Part shown: one piece after another, positions 1 through 10,405 of the stretch
How positions within the stretch are numbered: position 1 is the stretch's first letter
Layout: each line of letters starts with the position of its first letter
From: Mugil cephalus
Lineage: Eukaryota; Chordata; Actinopteri; Mugiliformes; Mugilidae
Reading direction: 5' to 3'
DNA: 64,000 nucleotides
Assembly (NCBI RefSeq): GCF_022458985.1
Contig: NC_061776.1
Coordinates: forward strand, 2,641,075 to 2,705,074
Translations under genes and position numbers: made by a program
Notes under the pieces: generated by a model
Seen by the model: only the letters and a program-made list of their open reading frames with translations
Databases searched by the model: none
Told to the model about the DNA's origin: nothing

Positions 1-455
1 ACAGAAAGATGAGGAGAAACCCAACGGATGTCAGCTCCAGGATAAATTGATGTTAGTTAGTGGGAATAAATCATTAGCTTTAGCACGACTTCACAGCATC
101 AACACACTTTAGCAACGTTCAGTAACATTAAGCTACAACATTACAACAGATGATCAGTTTCTCATTGAGATCAGACATGTTCCTGACTAGTTCCCTCTCG
201 ATAGAAAGCATGGTCAGTACATTCAGAACTTCCTGACTCACTGAGTTTCAGAGAAATGTCTTGATTGCTTCTTTTTTTTAGTTTTTGTACTGATTCCGAT
301 AGTAGTGGACTGAACAACAACTGACATTAACATCAGAGCCATGCTGCTAGTGTGGAGAAAAGAAAAGAGAAGAAGAGACAGTCATGTAGATCTGAACAAT
401 AGAGAAACACATCAAGGAGCTGAAATAGGACCCCACTTCCTCATTTAACTCCTTA
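1..455 (+). pseudogene. Truncated sixth TRG cassette: J-upstream sequence only, J and C deleted
   Basis: This stretch matches, in plus orientation, the sequence found just upstream of the J segments. Positions about 290-450 match 55793-55950 (cassette D) and 24715-24870 (cassette B). Positions about 150-240 match 55466-55560. Positions 1-120 match the reverse complement of about 32800-32890 in cassette C. The match stops about 30 bases before the J nonamer would be expected, and the sequence changes near 455 into the flank that lies beyond the C genes in the other cassettes (compare the reverse complement of 29110-29140). J, the J-C intron and C are therefore missing here. It belongs to the C/D cassette type, because it lacks the LINE fragment seen next to J in A, B and E. 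Confidence 0.7.
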
Positions 456-1827
456 CAATGTTCTGTACTATTAAAACACAAACCTTAAAAATGATAATGG
501 TTCACTTTCTTTCTTGCATTTTTCTTTCTTTGTATTTGGACATGAGCTTGGACTCACTTCAACTCTGTGTGGGTGGAGGCTCAGAGGAAAAAAGGTTTAC
601 ACTAAACAAGAGAAAGGGAGGGGAGGCAGTGAGTGTGTACAGAAGCAGATATCTGTTCTCAGTGGTTATTAGGACAGAAAACAAACTGCTGACAGCCAAT
701 CAGACTTCCTTCCTGCAGCAGACGGGCTGTGTGGGTTTGTGCTCTGCAGCCTCCACACCGTTAGCTGTGGCTTTTCACTTTAATGACAGTTTTAACCACC
801 AGCTCTGGTTAAAGAATCTTTCCAGGAAGCACCTGTGTTCTTCAACAGAGAGACAAGAAACACATTTATGTTCATCATTAAATATTAGAACCAGTTCTTT
901 TTATGTTAAATTGTTTTTCCAATTAAATGAAACTAATTATTTTATTGTGTTGTCTTTAAAATCTTTCATCCTCTCATAAATTTTTCCTCTCTGATGAATA
1001 TAACTTTAAAGAAGTTGAACTCTGCCTGCAAAGAGTTTAAATTGATCCAATGAGAAGATTTTGAACTTCTATATGAAACAATGATGCTTCTTGTTCTTTA
1101 TCATTAATCAGAACCGAACACAAACGTCACTGAGACAGAGACACAAACCCACGATATAAACAAGTCATGCTGTTGTTGCGAAGCAGGCGTCCATGTTGGT
1201 TCACCTCAAGTCTCATTATTTCCATGAGTTATAGTTTACAAAAGAGTCTGAATGTCCCAATCAGTTGTAATTCACCATGAGTTCACCTTATTAACCACAC
1301 TGACCCACATTTCTCATGGAAATTAAATTCAAGCTTCATTTTTTATCAGTGCAGTCTGTGCTTCATTCACAGGGTTCATAGACATCACATCCAACAGTCA
1401 CTAATATACGAGCTAAAGTATTTGACTTGCTTTATTAAGACACATAAAAAGAATAAAAATGTGTTTATTGAGTGTGATCCAGTGAAACAAAAGAGCAGCC
1501 TGGTGGAGTTTGATTTATTAGAAAGAAGAAACACAAGAGCAGAAGAAACAGCTGGAAACTGATGATGATTCAGCTTCATTTTCATTATTATACAAGTCAC
1601 AGTTAAAAGTGGAAATAAACTAGACGACTAGAGAATGAACACGTCATAAGAGCAGATTTCTATGTGAATATATGTGTTTCTATTTACAGGACGACAATCA
1701 ACACGTGAATGAACAGATACAGATTACAAAGAAGAACATTTCAACAAAATTTACTGAAAACTGATGAAAGTGATGAATGAGATGAAGTGATGAGATCTGA
1801 TGGAGAGAAAAGAGGAGCAGAAAACAG
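456..1827 (-). other. 3' flank and 3' UTR of the cassette A constant gene
   Basis: No protein gene is recognised. The segment repeats, in inverted or direct form, at 27.83-29.4 kb and 58.83-60.4 kb, where it fills the space between tail-to-tail C genes. Downstream of the cassette A stop, the minus strand has three AATAAA polyadenylation signals (plus-strand TTTATT at 1514-1519, 1464-1469 and 1431-1436), so the mRNA 3' end probably lies near 1.4 kb. The open frame at 458-979 on the plus strand has no recognisable domain and lies inside repeated flank sequence, so I do not call it. Confidence 0.6.
1431..1519 (-). terminator. Cluster of polyadenylation signals for the cassette A TRGC
   Basis: Three minus-strand AATAAA hexamers lie at 1514-1519, 1464-1469 and 1431-1436, about 310-400 bases after the TRGC stop codon. 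The same three-hexamer arrangement is present after the C genes at about 28.1-28.2 kb and 59.1-59.2 kb. Which signal is used cannot be told from sequence. Confidence 0.5.
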
Positions 1828-2629
1828 TCAGTCAGCATGTGTGGAGCTGGTGGACGGTCCCTTGTTTGTGAGGCTCGTCAGCAGAGAGAGTCCACAGCAG
1901 TACACCAGACTCTTCACTATCAGCACTGTGTACAGCAGACAGAGCAGCTTCACCCTGCACTGAGACTGGAAGGACACTGACACACACACACACACACACA
2001 CAGATATGAATTAGTGCAAGTGTCAGATTGATCCTGTAAAGTTGTTCTAGTGTCCTCATTGGACATTGGAGCTGTCCATGCAGAAAGGCAGCAGGTGATC
2101 TTACAGTGATGTTGCTGCAGAGCTGCCAGGTCTGCTGGCTCTCTCTCTGGAGGATTGGAGGCTGCTGGAGCTGGAACCCCTGAAACAGAAAAGTCAAATG
2201 TTTGGAGCTGCAGTGACAAATGTCAGTCCTCTGCTCCTCTGATCTCTTTGACAGTGTCTCCACATGAAGCTGAACCACTGCTGGACACAGTCACCAAGCC
2301 TTCATTACCTTGGTGTGTTTGGGCCTCCATAGTGGCGTTCAATGTGCCTCCCTCATGCTTGATGTAGCATTGGTATCTATATATGTACAGATCATTTCTA
2401 TCCACCAGTCTGATGGTGGCGCTGTGTCCTGGCTCGCTGAGCTCCAGCTGATCTCCCTGAGCAGAGGTCAGATCCTCCAGAGAGCCGCCCTTCTTCTGTC
2501 TTTTCCAGGAGAACTGGACCACAGGAGGAAACATGGATGAGGCCAGACACAGCAGGGAGCTCTTCTCCTCCTGGTTGGCTCTGGATGCTGCTGGGTACAC
2601 GCTCACCACGGGTTTCACTACCTGCTCAT
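1828..2629 (-). CDS. TRGC: T-cell receptor gamma constant gene, cassette A (three exons, intact)
   Basis: Exon 1 (2629-2309, 321 nt) follows an acceptor CTTCAG and encodes a C1-set Ig domain. It starts DEQVVKPVVSVYPAAS, has the first Ig cysteine in LLCLAS, a core tryptophan in FSWKR, and the second cysteine in CYIKHEGG, like the C-x-V-x-H signature. Exon 2 (2179-2105, 75 nt) encodes the connecting peptide (GVPAPAASNPPEREPADL). Exon 3 (1976-1828) encodes a transmembrane helix with LLYTVLIVKSLVYCCGL and a short tail ending THAD. All junctions are phase 1, as in mammalian gamma genes. The membrane lysine should contact CD3. Among the five C genes here this is the only one open throughout. Its hinge is the shortest (no VEDR repeat), and asparagine replaces the connecting-peptide cysteine found in E. 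Gamma is inferred from transmembrane and exon layout; other TCR chains are less likely. Confidence 0.85.
1981..2002. repeat. (CA)11 microsatellite at the acceptor of TRGC exon 3
   Basis: On the minus strand a (TG)11 tract runs almost directly into the TCAG acceptor of the transmembrane exon, where a pyrimidine tract would normally lie. The length differs between cassettes. Confidence 0.8.
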
Positions 2630-2762
2630 CTGAAGTTTGACAGCACACACACATTGACACAGTCAACAGCAGCTTACAGCACTGGTCTGGATTCAGCCTG
2701 ATCCTGGAAACTACATGGACTCTGATCACTAAACTACTCATCAATACACAACAAACATCAAC

Positions 2763-3007
2763 CAGCATTAATGTTTCCAGCAGTCTGAGCTACAGTAGCT
2801 CGTCTGTTGGATTGGACCACAAGGGTCAATGATCCTCTGCTGCCCATGACCACCCTGTCTCTGGTTCTTGTCCTTCCTTAGACCACTTTTGATAGATACT
2901 GATCACTTTAGACCAGGAAAACCACACAAGAGCTGCAGTTCTGGAGATGCTCTGAACCCAGTCGTCTAACCACTTCAACGGTCATAATGTTATGGCTGAT
3001 CAGTGTA
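2763..3007 (-). mobile_element. Tc1-like transposon 5' fragment in the cassette A J-C intron
   Basis: The right edge holds the inverted-repeat motif GGTCATAATGTTATGGCTGA. Read on the minus strand it continues into transposase N-terminal sequence with a helix-turn-helix region (VISIYQK, RRATVAQTAGNINAG-like in sister copies). It ends about 135 bases upstream of the C exon 1 acceptor. Sister copies sit at the same place in all five cassettes, so insertion predates the duplications. The transposase is cut off and cannot act. Confidence 0.75.
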
Positions 3008-4620
3008 CATATTCACTATATATTATAACATGTCTTCATGTAAATTTCTGTTTCTAAAATAACTGATGTTACATAAAATAAATAAATAAATCAGAACAGA
3101 ATACAGTAGTTGATCAATCATCAGTTGTATAATCAAACCTGCTCCCAGTAGAACAAACACACACTGGACAATCACAACACAAACTAGAATATCCTTAATA
3201 TATTTGTAATAACTTATATTTGTATATCCTTTATTATTTCATGTGCAATATACATGAATAAATGTGTCAGTACAATTTCTAATGTATTTAAGTTAATTAA
3301 AAATAAATAAATAAATAAAATAAAAAAATATCACTTCTTTATATTTCCTCTGTGCTCTGTCCTCAACCTGTCTACTGCTGCAACGCTGCAAATTTCCCCA
3401 CGGTGGAATAAATAAAGGATTATCTTATTTTATCTGAATCAAAAGACATTATTTGCTCATTTTCAATTTTTTTCAAAGAACTTAGGAAACATGTCGTCTG
3501 TGTTTCAGTACGTCGTCTTTTATCAATTAGAGTTATTGTAGTTTACATAGTGAAATATTTTCCTATTTTATTTTATTTTATTTTATTTTATTTTATTTTA
3601 TTTTATTTTATTTTATTTTATTTTATTTTATTTTATTTCATTTCATTTTATCAATAATGCCAAGGATAGATAGAATAAGACATCATCTGTATAGCCACAT
3701 TTGTTTCTCCAAAACCTCTACATAAGGTTCAGCGTTAATGGTTCGTTCACAAATGTGTAAGTTAATGAAGATCACCAACATTCAACACTGCTTTTTATTT
3801 CATGATATTATGAACTGTAGACCATGAAATACACAAATTATTTTCAGCTTCACATTGAGAAATATTATTTTGTCCAAAAGTCGTTCACAGAGTCATGAAG
3901 CCTCTCTCCTCCACCACCATTTATTTCTAATTAACCTAATTAGCTGTGACATGAAATTAAAGCAACTTCTCCTTAATAGTTTTTATGTCTTTGTAATATT
4001 TTCAATGAAATAAAATTAAATAATTTTCAAATTCCTGAATTCTGTTTCCAGTTGTACGTTTGTCATTTCAGTGATTACAACATATATTGAATATTACACA
4101 TTTAAGAGCACAGACTTTAATCACTAATAAAACTCATCAATATACAAGTTTGTGTCAGTCATGTTCAAATGTTTAAATACTTTATGCTGATGATAGTAAT
4201 AAAACATTGTTTGAGTTAATTCTATTTATTCTAACATCACCTTCCCTTAATGTTTTTATTCTTTTTCTATTAAAACATCATCAATTAAAGACACATTTAC
4301 ATCATATAAATATTAACTGACAGAGATTAGATCTGACAAGGTTCTAACTTTCAGAAATGATCCAGTTCAATCGATAGACACTTCAAAACAATCTGAAATA
4401 GTTGAACATCAAATATCATCTTGTTTACACAGAATTACTGAGACGATCAAATCCTAAATGTTCGTAACGTTGTTGAGTGAGATTTCAACATGTTTTCAGA
4501 AGTGATTGAGCTTTTCTTATGTAACAATGGCTGCAGAATGAATTCTATAATAATGAGGAAAAAACTAACATGTAAAGCCTGAAGCAGCACAAACTGACTT
4601 TTAACACGTTTCAGCTTGTA
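3008..4620. other. J-C intron of cassette A, non-coding
   Basis: AT-rich intron sequence conserved in all five cassettes at similar length (J to C distance 2.03 kb here). It contains a TTTTA pentanucleotide array at about 3563-3648. No coding region is recognised. High conservation here reflects duplication and cannot by itself show a regulatory role. Confidence 0.6.
3563..3648. repeat. (TTTTA)n microsatellite
   Basis: Uninterrupted TTTTA units in the J-C intron. Arrays of the same unit occur at the same place in cassettes B (about 26000-26040), C (31079-31130), D (57017-57068) and E (62089-62118). Confidence 0.9.
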
Positions 4621-4659
4621 CAATAAAACAAGTGAAGGAAAAGAAATGTTTGTTCTTAC

Positions 4660-4698
4660 CTGTTACAATGAGTTTAGTTCCAGAGACAAAGGTATCCA
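4660..4698 (-). CDS. TRGJ: TRG joining segment, cassette A (FVSG variant)
   Basis: The minus-strand segment reads DTFVSGTKLIVT after the heptamer and ends at a GTAAG donor after ACAG, giving the phase-1 splice into TRGC. The canonical J motif FGxG is altered to FVSG (GGC to GTC), whereas the otherwise identical cassette E J has FGSG. The J is 39 nt, shorter than those of B, C and D (47-56 nt). Loss of the first glycine of the beta-bulge motif may weaken folding of the V domain; it could also be a sequencing error. Confidence 0.8.
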
Positions 4699-4726
4699 CA
4701 CAGCGAAAAAGACTAATACAAAAACC
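4699..4726 (-). other. 12-RSS of the cassette A J segment, variant heptamer
   Basis: Read in gene direction: nonamer GGTTTTTGT (4726-4718), 12-base spacer, heptamer CGCTGTG (4705-4699). The other J heptamers are CACTGTG. The change is at the heptamer base farther from the coding end, so the essential CAC next to the coding side is kept. Confidence 0.85.
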
Positions 4727-4904
4727 TGTGTGCCGTTGAGAGAGTCAGCTGAGAAGAAGGAGTCAAAAGAGGAAGTGGGATCATATTTCAGCTCCTTGAT
4801 GTGTTTCTCTATTGTTCAGATCTACATGACTGTCTCTTCTTCTCTTTTCTTTTCTCCACACTAGCAGCATGGCTCTGATGTTAATGTCAGTGGTTGGTCA
4901 GTCC

Positions 4905-5065
4905 ACTACTTTAGTGATGTGTCATCAGCGCCTTAGAGACAGCTCATCCTGATGACGTTTTTATCACTAAGGGGGACTTCAGTCAGGGCAGGCTACAGAC
5001 TCTATTCCCCAAATACTACCAACATGTGGACATGTGGGGGGAATAACACCTTAGCCCCCTGAGTC
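4905..5065 (+). mobile_element. LINE endonuclease fragment beside the J of cassette A
   Basis: Sequence encoding a short relic resembling the start of a non-LTR retrotransposon frame (GDFNQG-like; here GDFSQG). It is near-identical to 63370-63500 in cassette E and to the reverse complement of about 24590-24700 in cassette B. In C and D this place holds a different sequence. Too short and broken to act. Confidence 0.55.
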
Positions 5066-6074
5066 CAGAGTATAATTGGCCATTTTTGACTACTTTTGTT
5101 TATATCTTTATATTTCATCCTAAAAACTGTTCAACTTGTTGCTTTGTTTGGTTTCATTCCTTTCAGCACAACCTGACTTGTGTCATTTTACAATTATTTA
5201 TTTATATATCATTTTGACAAGCTCTATTAACACATTGAACCTAAAACCAAACTAAAACCATATAATCTGAGTAGGAAAAAATTTTTAGAATGAAAATCTG
5301 AATTGTAAATTTCCAAAGCTTATGAAAAAAATGAGCTTTTTCCACTAAAATGAAAGTAATGCATCACACATTTTTACAAAACTAACAGGTGTAACAATAA
5401 GTAATAATATCCAAAAGTCCCAAGTCTTTGTCTTCTGTCTCTTTGACTGCAGTCATTCCATGGACTGAATATAGCATTACTCCCATAACTTTTCCCTCTT
5501 CCTTAGCAACCATTGACCTCACGTCGCCTCACTTCACTGCTAACAGAGGGCAGTTTACAGTTTTGACAGCCTTAGTCACTTTGTAAATATAATAGATAAT
5601 ACAACATATATATTTTAATACTATTTATCCTGGGGAAGAAATTGCCAAAGACCTGAAAGTTTTTAAATCAGTTCCATCGTTGCAGACAAACACATGCTTG
5701 ACTTAATGATTTCATGTCAACGGGATGACAGCCTAGGGTACAGTATTTTTACCTACCCTTGTAAGGGCTGGTTGGAGACAGCAGCTGCTGCCGAGGAGCC
5801 AAACAGGGTCTGACAAAACATTATGACCCCCTCAGACATTAACAGCAATGGAGAAGAAGGGCAGATCTGACATTGGCAGCATTATAATATGAAGAGCATT
5901 AAAACCCTCATTAACAGTGGCTGTGTACCTGGTGGCTATGGCAACAGAATCCTGAGTTACTCAGATGGCTTAAATTATGACCACCTTAGACACGGAATGG
6001 AGAAGAAGGGCAGATCTGACTCTATGACCCCTCCAACATGATCCCCCATCTCGACCCCACACTCACATGTGACC
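5066..6074. other. Spacer, nothing recognised
   Basis: No convincing coding region, RNA gene or named repeat was identified. A phrase near 5840-5890 (GAGAAGAAGGGCAGATCTGAC) recurs near 6000-6020, a small direct duplication. Confidence 0.5.
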
Positions 6075-6079
6075 CCACC

Positions 6080-6287
6080 TGTGGTAACTTCAGCAAAATA
6101 AACATTGCTACTAGAGCTCGTCTATAATACATCGCTGTTGGTTGGAGGTCAAGCACACAATTACATCCGGGGCGAAAGAGACCTTCAAAGATAAATGCAA
6201 TATATGCAACATCAACCCCTAATGGGCGTATGGCTCTTATGCTCTTATTCTGAAAAAGACTAACTTAATCATGTGCACATGATAACA
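6080..6287 (-). repeat. 3' LTR of the Gypsy element
   Basis: Direct repeat partner of 8667-8910; shared blocks include TCTATAATACATC, GCAACATCAACCCCTAATG and GGCTCTTATGCTCTTATTCTG. The copies differ by substitutions and indels, so the insertion is not recent. Confidence 0.85.
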
Positions 6288-6768
6288 CTTCTCTCCCTTT
6301 AAATTCCAACATTCCCCCAAAATGTAAATTAACTAGGAGAAGCCAACTGTGGTGTTTTTAGCTGGTGTACACTCAAAACTATTGCCCCAACAACTGTAAA
6401 CACAAACACCTGGAAAACATGAAAGCTTTTAACATTCAGTCCCACTTAAACTTTTCAATCAAACACTCAGTCTGTCTGGAGGTTCGCGAGTGTGCTGTGA
6501 CTTTCGCACTGACCCCGGTGACCCAGCACTCGCTGCTGGTGTCTTGGGTGGTTCTGGTGTAGGGAAACTGAGAGGGGTCTGGATGTCGGTCACTTGAGAA
6601 TAATCCCAGGTAGCCACTGCTGGTTGCAATTGCTGCTTAAGTTCCTCACATAGACACAGTCATCTGTTTTCAAGTGTCTCTCATGTGCATGTTGATCATG
6701 TCTTTCTTTGTGTTTTTCCTGCTTTCCTCCCACTTTTGCCTTCGTGTCTGGACGCAGCAGGACCAGTC

Positions 6769-7500
6769 TCAGTTTAGAAACAGTTCACTTGGGAATGTCA
6801 GGCCATTGTCAGTGACCAGTTTGTCAGACAACCCATGGACTGCAAACACCTGCCTGAGTTTGTCAGTGGTTGTGGGGGCTGTGACGTTGCTCATGACGCG
6901 GGCCTCTATCCATTTAGAGTGTGTATCCACCATTATAAGAAACATTTGCCCCTTAAAAGGACCAGCAAAGTCCACATGCAGCCTAGACCAGGGGCTATCT
7001 GGCCACTCCAACGGATGCAACGGAGCAGGTTGAGGCATGTTCTGATTGATTTGACACTGTTTGCAAAATTTCACCTTGTTTTCCAGATCTTGATGCAGTC
7101 TCGGCCACCAGACATAGGACCTCGCAAGGCTTTTCATCCAAGATACACCTGGATGAGTCTCGTGTAATTCTTCCATAATCTGTGACAGCCTGGGGGAGGC
7201 ATGATGACCCTTGCACCCCAGAAGATGCAGTCATCCTGCAAACTCAGTTCTGTTTTCCATTTAGCATAAGGCCTCAACTCCTCTCCTTCCACCACACTGG
7301 GCCAGCCCTGTAAAAGATTTTTACTTGGGACAGGACTGGGTCCCTCTCGGTCCACTGCCTTATGCAGGATGCCTTTACAGGTGCCTCCGCCAACCTCTCC
7401 AATGAAAAAACAGTGTCTGGAGGTACATGTGTAACAGTTGGTGTTTCAGGTAATGGTAGCCTACTCAACACATGAGCATTTGCATTATGCTTTCACGCTC
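6769..7500 (-). pseudogene. Gypsy integrase remnant
   Basis: Minus-strand frames encode the zinc-binding and core regions of a Ty3/Gypsy integrase: CKQCQ preceded by VWWPRL, then LHVDFAGPF, VDTHSKWIEA, and VTDNGLTF with the second catalytic Asp. Frames shift between about 7130 and 7470, so no single product remains. It belongs to the element bounded by the two LTRs. Confidence 0.8.
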
Positions 7501-7602
7501 TGTACACTACAGTGTACTGGTAGGCTGACAGTGTGAGCGCCCAGCGCTGTATCCTAGCAGATGCTAGTGGCTGAATGCACTTGGTCTCACTGAACAGACT
7601 CA

Positions 7603-8585
7603 TCAGTGGCTTATGGTCCGTAATGATGAATATCCCTTCTCTGCTGCTGTCAGTGTGCATGAAACAAAGCCGACTGGCTTCTCCAACCGATCTTCCATAA
7701 CATGTGAAAGGCCTGCCCCAACACCGTAATGCGAAGCGTCGTGTGAAAGGGTTATCTCCTTATCTGGGTCATAGTAAACTAGGAGCATCGCTGAATGGAG
7801 GAGCTTTTTCACTTCCTTAAAAGCTCCCTCCTGCTCCTCACACCATTGCCACTTAGTATCGTTGTGAAGCAGCTTGTACAGTGAGGCCAAAACCTTTGAG
7901 AGGTCGGGCAGGAATTTGCCATAATAATTCACCATGCTCAAAAGTGATCTAAGTTCAGTGACACACTTGGGGCTCAGGGCTTCCTCAATAGTTCTCACTT
8001 TATCTTCCACTGGACAGAGCCCCTCAGCTGTGATCTTGTGTCACAGGTAGGTCACACTTGGTGCCAGGAACACACATTTGCTGTGCTTTAATCGCAGTCC
8101 TGCGTCTGAGAACTTCTTCAGCACTTGTTCCAAGTTAGCCAGATGTTCCGCCTCCGTGGCTTCTGTGATCAAAATATTGTCCAGATAGACAGAGTGTCCA
8201 TTGCTCCTTGGAAAATGGATGCCACTCTAAACACCAGGTGATTATACTTGAATAATTCCTTGTGTGTATTGATTGTAATGTACACTTTTGAATCCTCATC
8301 AAGCAGCTGCTGTTGGTATGCCTGGCTCATGTCAAGCTTCGTGAATAGCTTCCCTCCTGCCGGGGCTGCAAACAGGTCATCTATGCGTGGCAACGGATAC
8401 TCCTCCAGCCTGGAGACCTGATTCACTGTGAGCTTATAGTCCCCGCATATACGTACAGTTTTGTCCTCTTTTAAAACTGGAACAATGGGCGTCGCCCACC
8501 TTGAAAACTGGACAGGCTTGATGATCCCCAGCCTCTGCAACCGCCCCAGCTCTTCCACAACTTTGCCCTTCATTGCATAGGGCAC
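7603..8585 (-). pseudogene. Gypsy reverse transcriptase and RNase H remnant
   Basis: The minus strand encodes RT fingers and palm (GIIKPVQFSRWATPIVPV, VRICGDYKLTVNQ, FTKLDMSQAYQQ) and, after a break near 8170-8010 that removes the continuous YxDD region, the RT-RNase H connection (LRSLLSMVNYYGKFLPDLS) and an RNase H-like start (SHDASHYGVGAGLSH). Stops and a frame change make it inactive. Gag and protease, which should lie upstream (to the right), are absent. Confidence 0.8.
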
Positions 8586-8666
8586 ACTTTAACCTAGGTC
8601 AACCAAAAACAAAACAAAATGGGGACGACACGTCCAAAATAAAGTTTATCCTTGTCGCCAAAAATA

Positions 8667-8910
8667 TGTGGTAACTTAAGCTGGAAAAGAACGACTCGAC
8701 AATGTCTTGGTCGTAGTAACACTTCATATTAGGATGGCAAAATAAACACCCCAACTAGAACTTATCTATAATACATCTCATAATTACATTCGGGGTGGAA
8801 GAGTCCTTCAAAGTAAAATGCAACATATGCAACATCAACCCCTAATGTGCGCGTGGCTCTTATGCTCTTATTCTGAAAAAAAGCAACTTAATAATGTGCA
8901 CATCACAACA
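8667..8910 (-). repeat. 5' LTR of the Gypsy element
   Basis: On the minus strand begins TGTTGTGATGTGCAC and ends GTTACCACA; pairs with the left LTR. It is followed directly by a primer-binding-like sequence. Confidence 0.85.
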
Positions 8911-8915
8911 CCACC

Positions 8916-10084
8916 CACGTTCAATGTGGACCGGCATAACATTATAACCTCCTCAAACCGCAATGGCACCATTGCCTCCCTCAAAAGAGAATTTTCTAGT
9001 TATTATTATTATTATTTAGCCTCCATGTCCCTTTAGTTGCTCTGTATTATCATTGCATGTAATGTGCTGTTTTTGTTTTTTTTAGTAAACACAACTTCCC
9101 AGTGTTCAGCCACACATTTCGCTGACATCGCTGATTATGGTCATTCAAATATGGGTTAAACAAGAGAACAGACAGAATCCAAGAAAAACATATGAGAGTT
9201 TATTTTATTAAACTTTGTACATGGAAAATATGTCAATGGCATAAACACATTACATGTTAGCTGCACATTTTTAGAAAGCTAGCTACCTAGATACATAGAT
9301 TACTTTATCGATCCCTGAAAGGGAAATTAGGTTGGGTTTAAATATATGGCTTTAGAAAACTAAAAACTATCAAATGGGATTGAAGTGACTCTAGACTCTG
9401 AGTGTTGTGGAGGAGATTTAATTCATGTTCAGGAACATTATTTAGACTTTATTCCAAATCAAATGATTTATGATTTATCTTCCACCAGTCCTCTTGACTG
9501 TGTGATGACATGTTGTGATTTAGTTAGCATGGATGCTACAAAGAGGAACATGAACTATTGAATGAAGCTTTATTTCTGGGTCTTTGGTTTTTGGGAGGTG
9601 TGAGAGTATTTCTACAATTGTAGGTTCAACCATCTGCAGTCTATGAAGGACAAACACAGCAGGGACCTCTGGACTGGGTGTGGAAGGAGAGGATGAGAAA
9701 GAGGAGGAAGAGCTGGTTGTTTAGTTTGTGTCAGTAATCAGCATTGAGTTAAAGACTGTCCAAGAGTCTAGAATAACCAGGGTGGACAGAAGACAGCAGA
9801 GGACTGATGGTGAACGAGGCTGAGGACAGATCTGGATCAGAGAGACTCTGTGGACAGTAAGAAGACATCCTCAGGACATACAGAGAGTTTGAGAAAGATG
9901 ATAGAAGATGAGAGTGAAAGTGATTTACTGAGTATGTGATGATTGTATTTGATGAAGATTAATGTGATGCTGATGGCTACAAAAAAAATATGATGCATGA
10001 AGGAAAATTCTCTTTCAGGGCCTGTGTCTGGAGCTAAAGAAGGACGAATGAAAGGAGTAAACTATTCATTCATCCTAAACTGAT
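8916..10084. other. V1 3' flank, duplicated non-coding sequence
   Basis: From about 9400 to 10080 this is the inverted copy of sequence downstream of V2 (15.5-16.15 kb) and V6 (53.0-53.7 kb), with short stretches such as TCTAGAATAACCAGGGTGGA shared. No open gene is recognised. Confidence 0.6.
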
Positions 10085-10258
10085 CTGTGGGATGATCCAT
10101 AGAGGCCACTCCCCTCAAAGGTCCCCACTAGCAACATCCTGTTGAAGACGCCACAGGACACCCTCAGAAGACCAATGTCCATTCTCCGATGAGTCAGAGA
10201 CACAAGGGAGAACCACACGATATTGGGAAGGTGGTCATTATTCTATGCCTGATCGATA
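10085..10258 (+). mobile_element. Tc1-like transposon 3' end near V1
   Basis: Sequence like the end of a Tc1-type transposase gene (a phrase corresponding to 'HLWD' and what follows) runs into GGAAGGTGGTCATTATTCTATGCCTGATC, a degenerate copy of the terminal inverted repeat. Shorter copies of the same end lie downstream of V2, V3, V4 and V6. This is the longest surviving one. Confidence 0.6.
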
Positions 10259-10367
10259 TGGAGCTTCATCTTCAGCTCAGTAGTTTGTGACTCTGTCTGA
10301 GATGGAGGTGAAATATGTGAACCTGGGCTCTGGTTTACTGCTCTCTTCCTGTCACAAACGCTGTGTT

Positions 10368-10405
10368 GGTTTTTGTTCAGGCTGCTCATATAATGTCTCA
10401 CTGTG
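10368..10405 (-). other. 23-type RSS of V1
   Basis: In gene direction: heptamer CACAGTG (10405-10399), 22-base spacer, nonamer ACAAAAACC (10376-10368). Both elements match the consensus. Confidence 0.9.

Larger units (their letters stand above)
6075..8915 (-). mobile_element. Ty3/Gypsy LTR retrotransposon, internally deleted
   Basis: Complete at both ends but missing gag and protease. The left LTR is 6080-6287 and the right LTR 8667-8910. On the minus strand each starts TGTT and ends CCACA. Both are flanked by a 5-bp target duplication CCACC (6075-6079 and 8911-8915). A purine tract precedes the 3' LTR and a TTTTGGCGACAAGGAT-type primer-binding region follows the 5' LTR. The remaining pol sequence on the minus strand is reverse transcriptase, RNase H, then integrase, in that order, broken by stops and frameshifts. 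The internal part is about 2.4 kb, far shorter than a full element. Non-functional remnant. Confidence 0.85.

Noticed and set aside
1828-2278. Alternative reading frame through TRGC exons 2-3 (…SAVHSADSEESGVLLW…) present in several cassettes
   Set aside because: It crosses the intron and TG repeat without splicing and is kept only because the exons themselves are duplicated; the KSLVY frame with splice sites is the coherent one.
1828-2629. TCR beta constant gene
   Set aside because: No D segments, J RSS are 12-type directly facing 23-type V segments, and the membrane exon resembles gamma. Beta cannot be fully excluded without a profile search.
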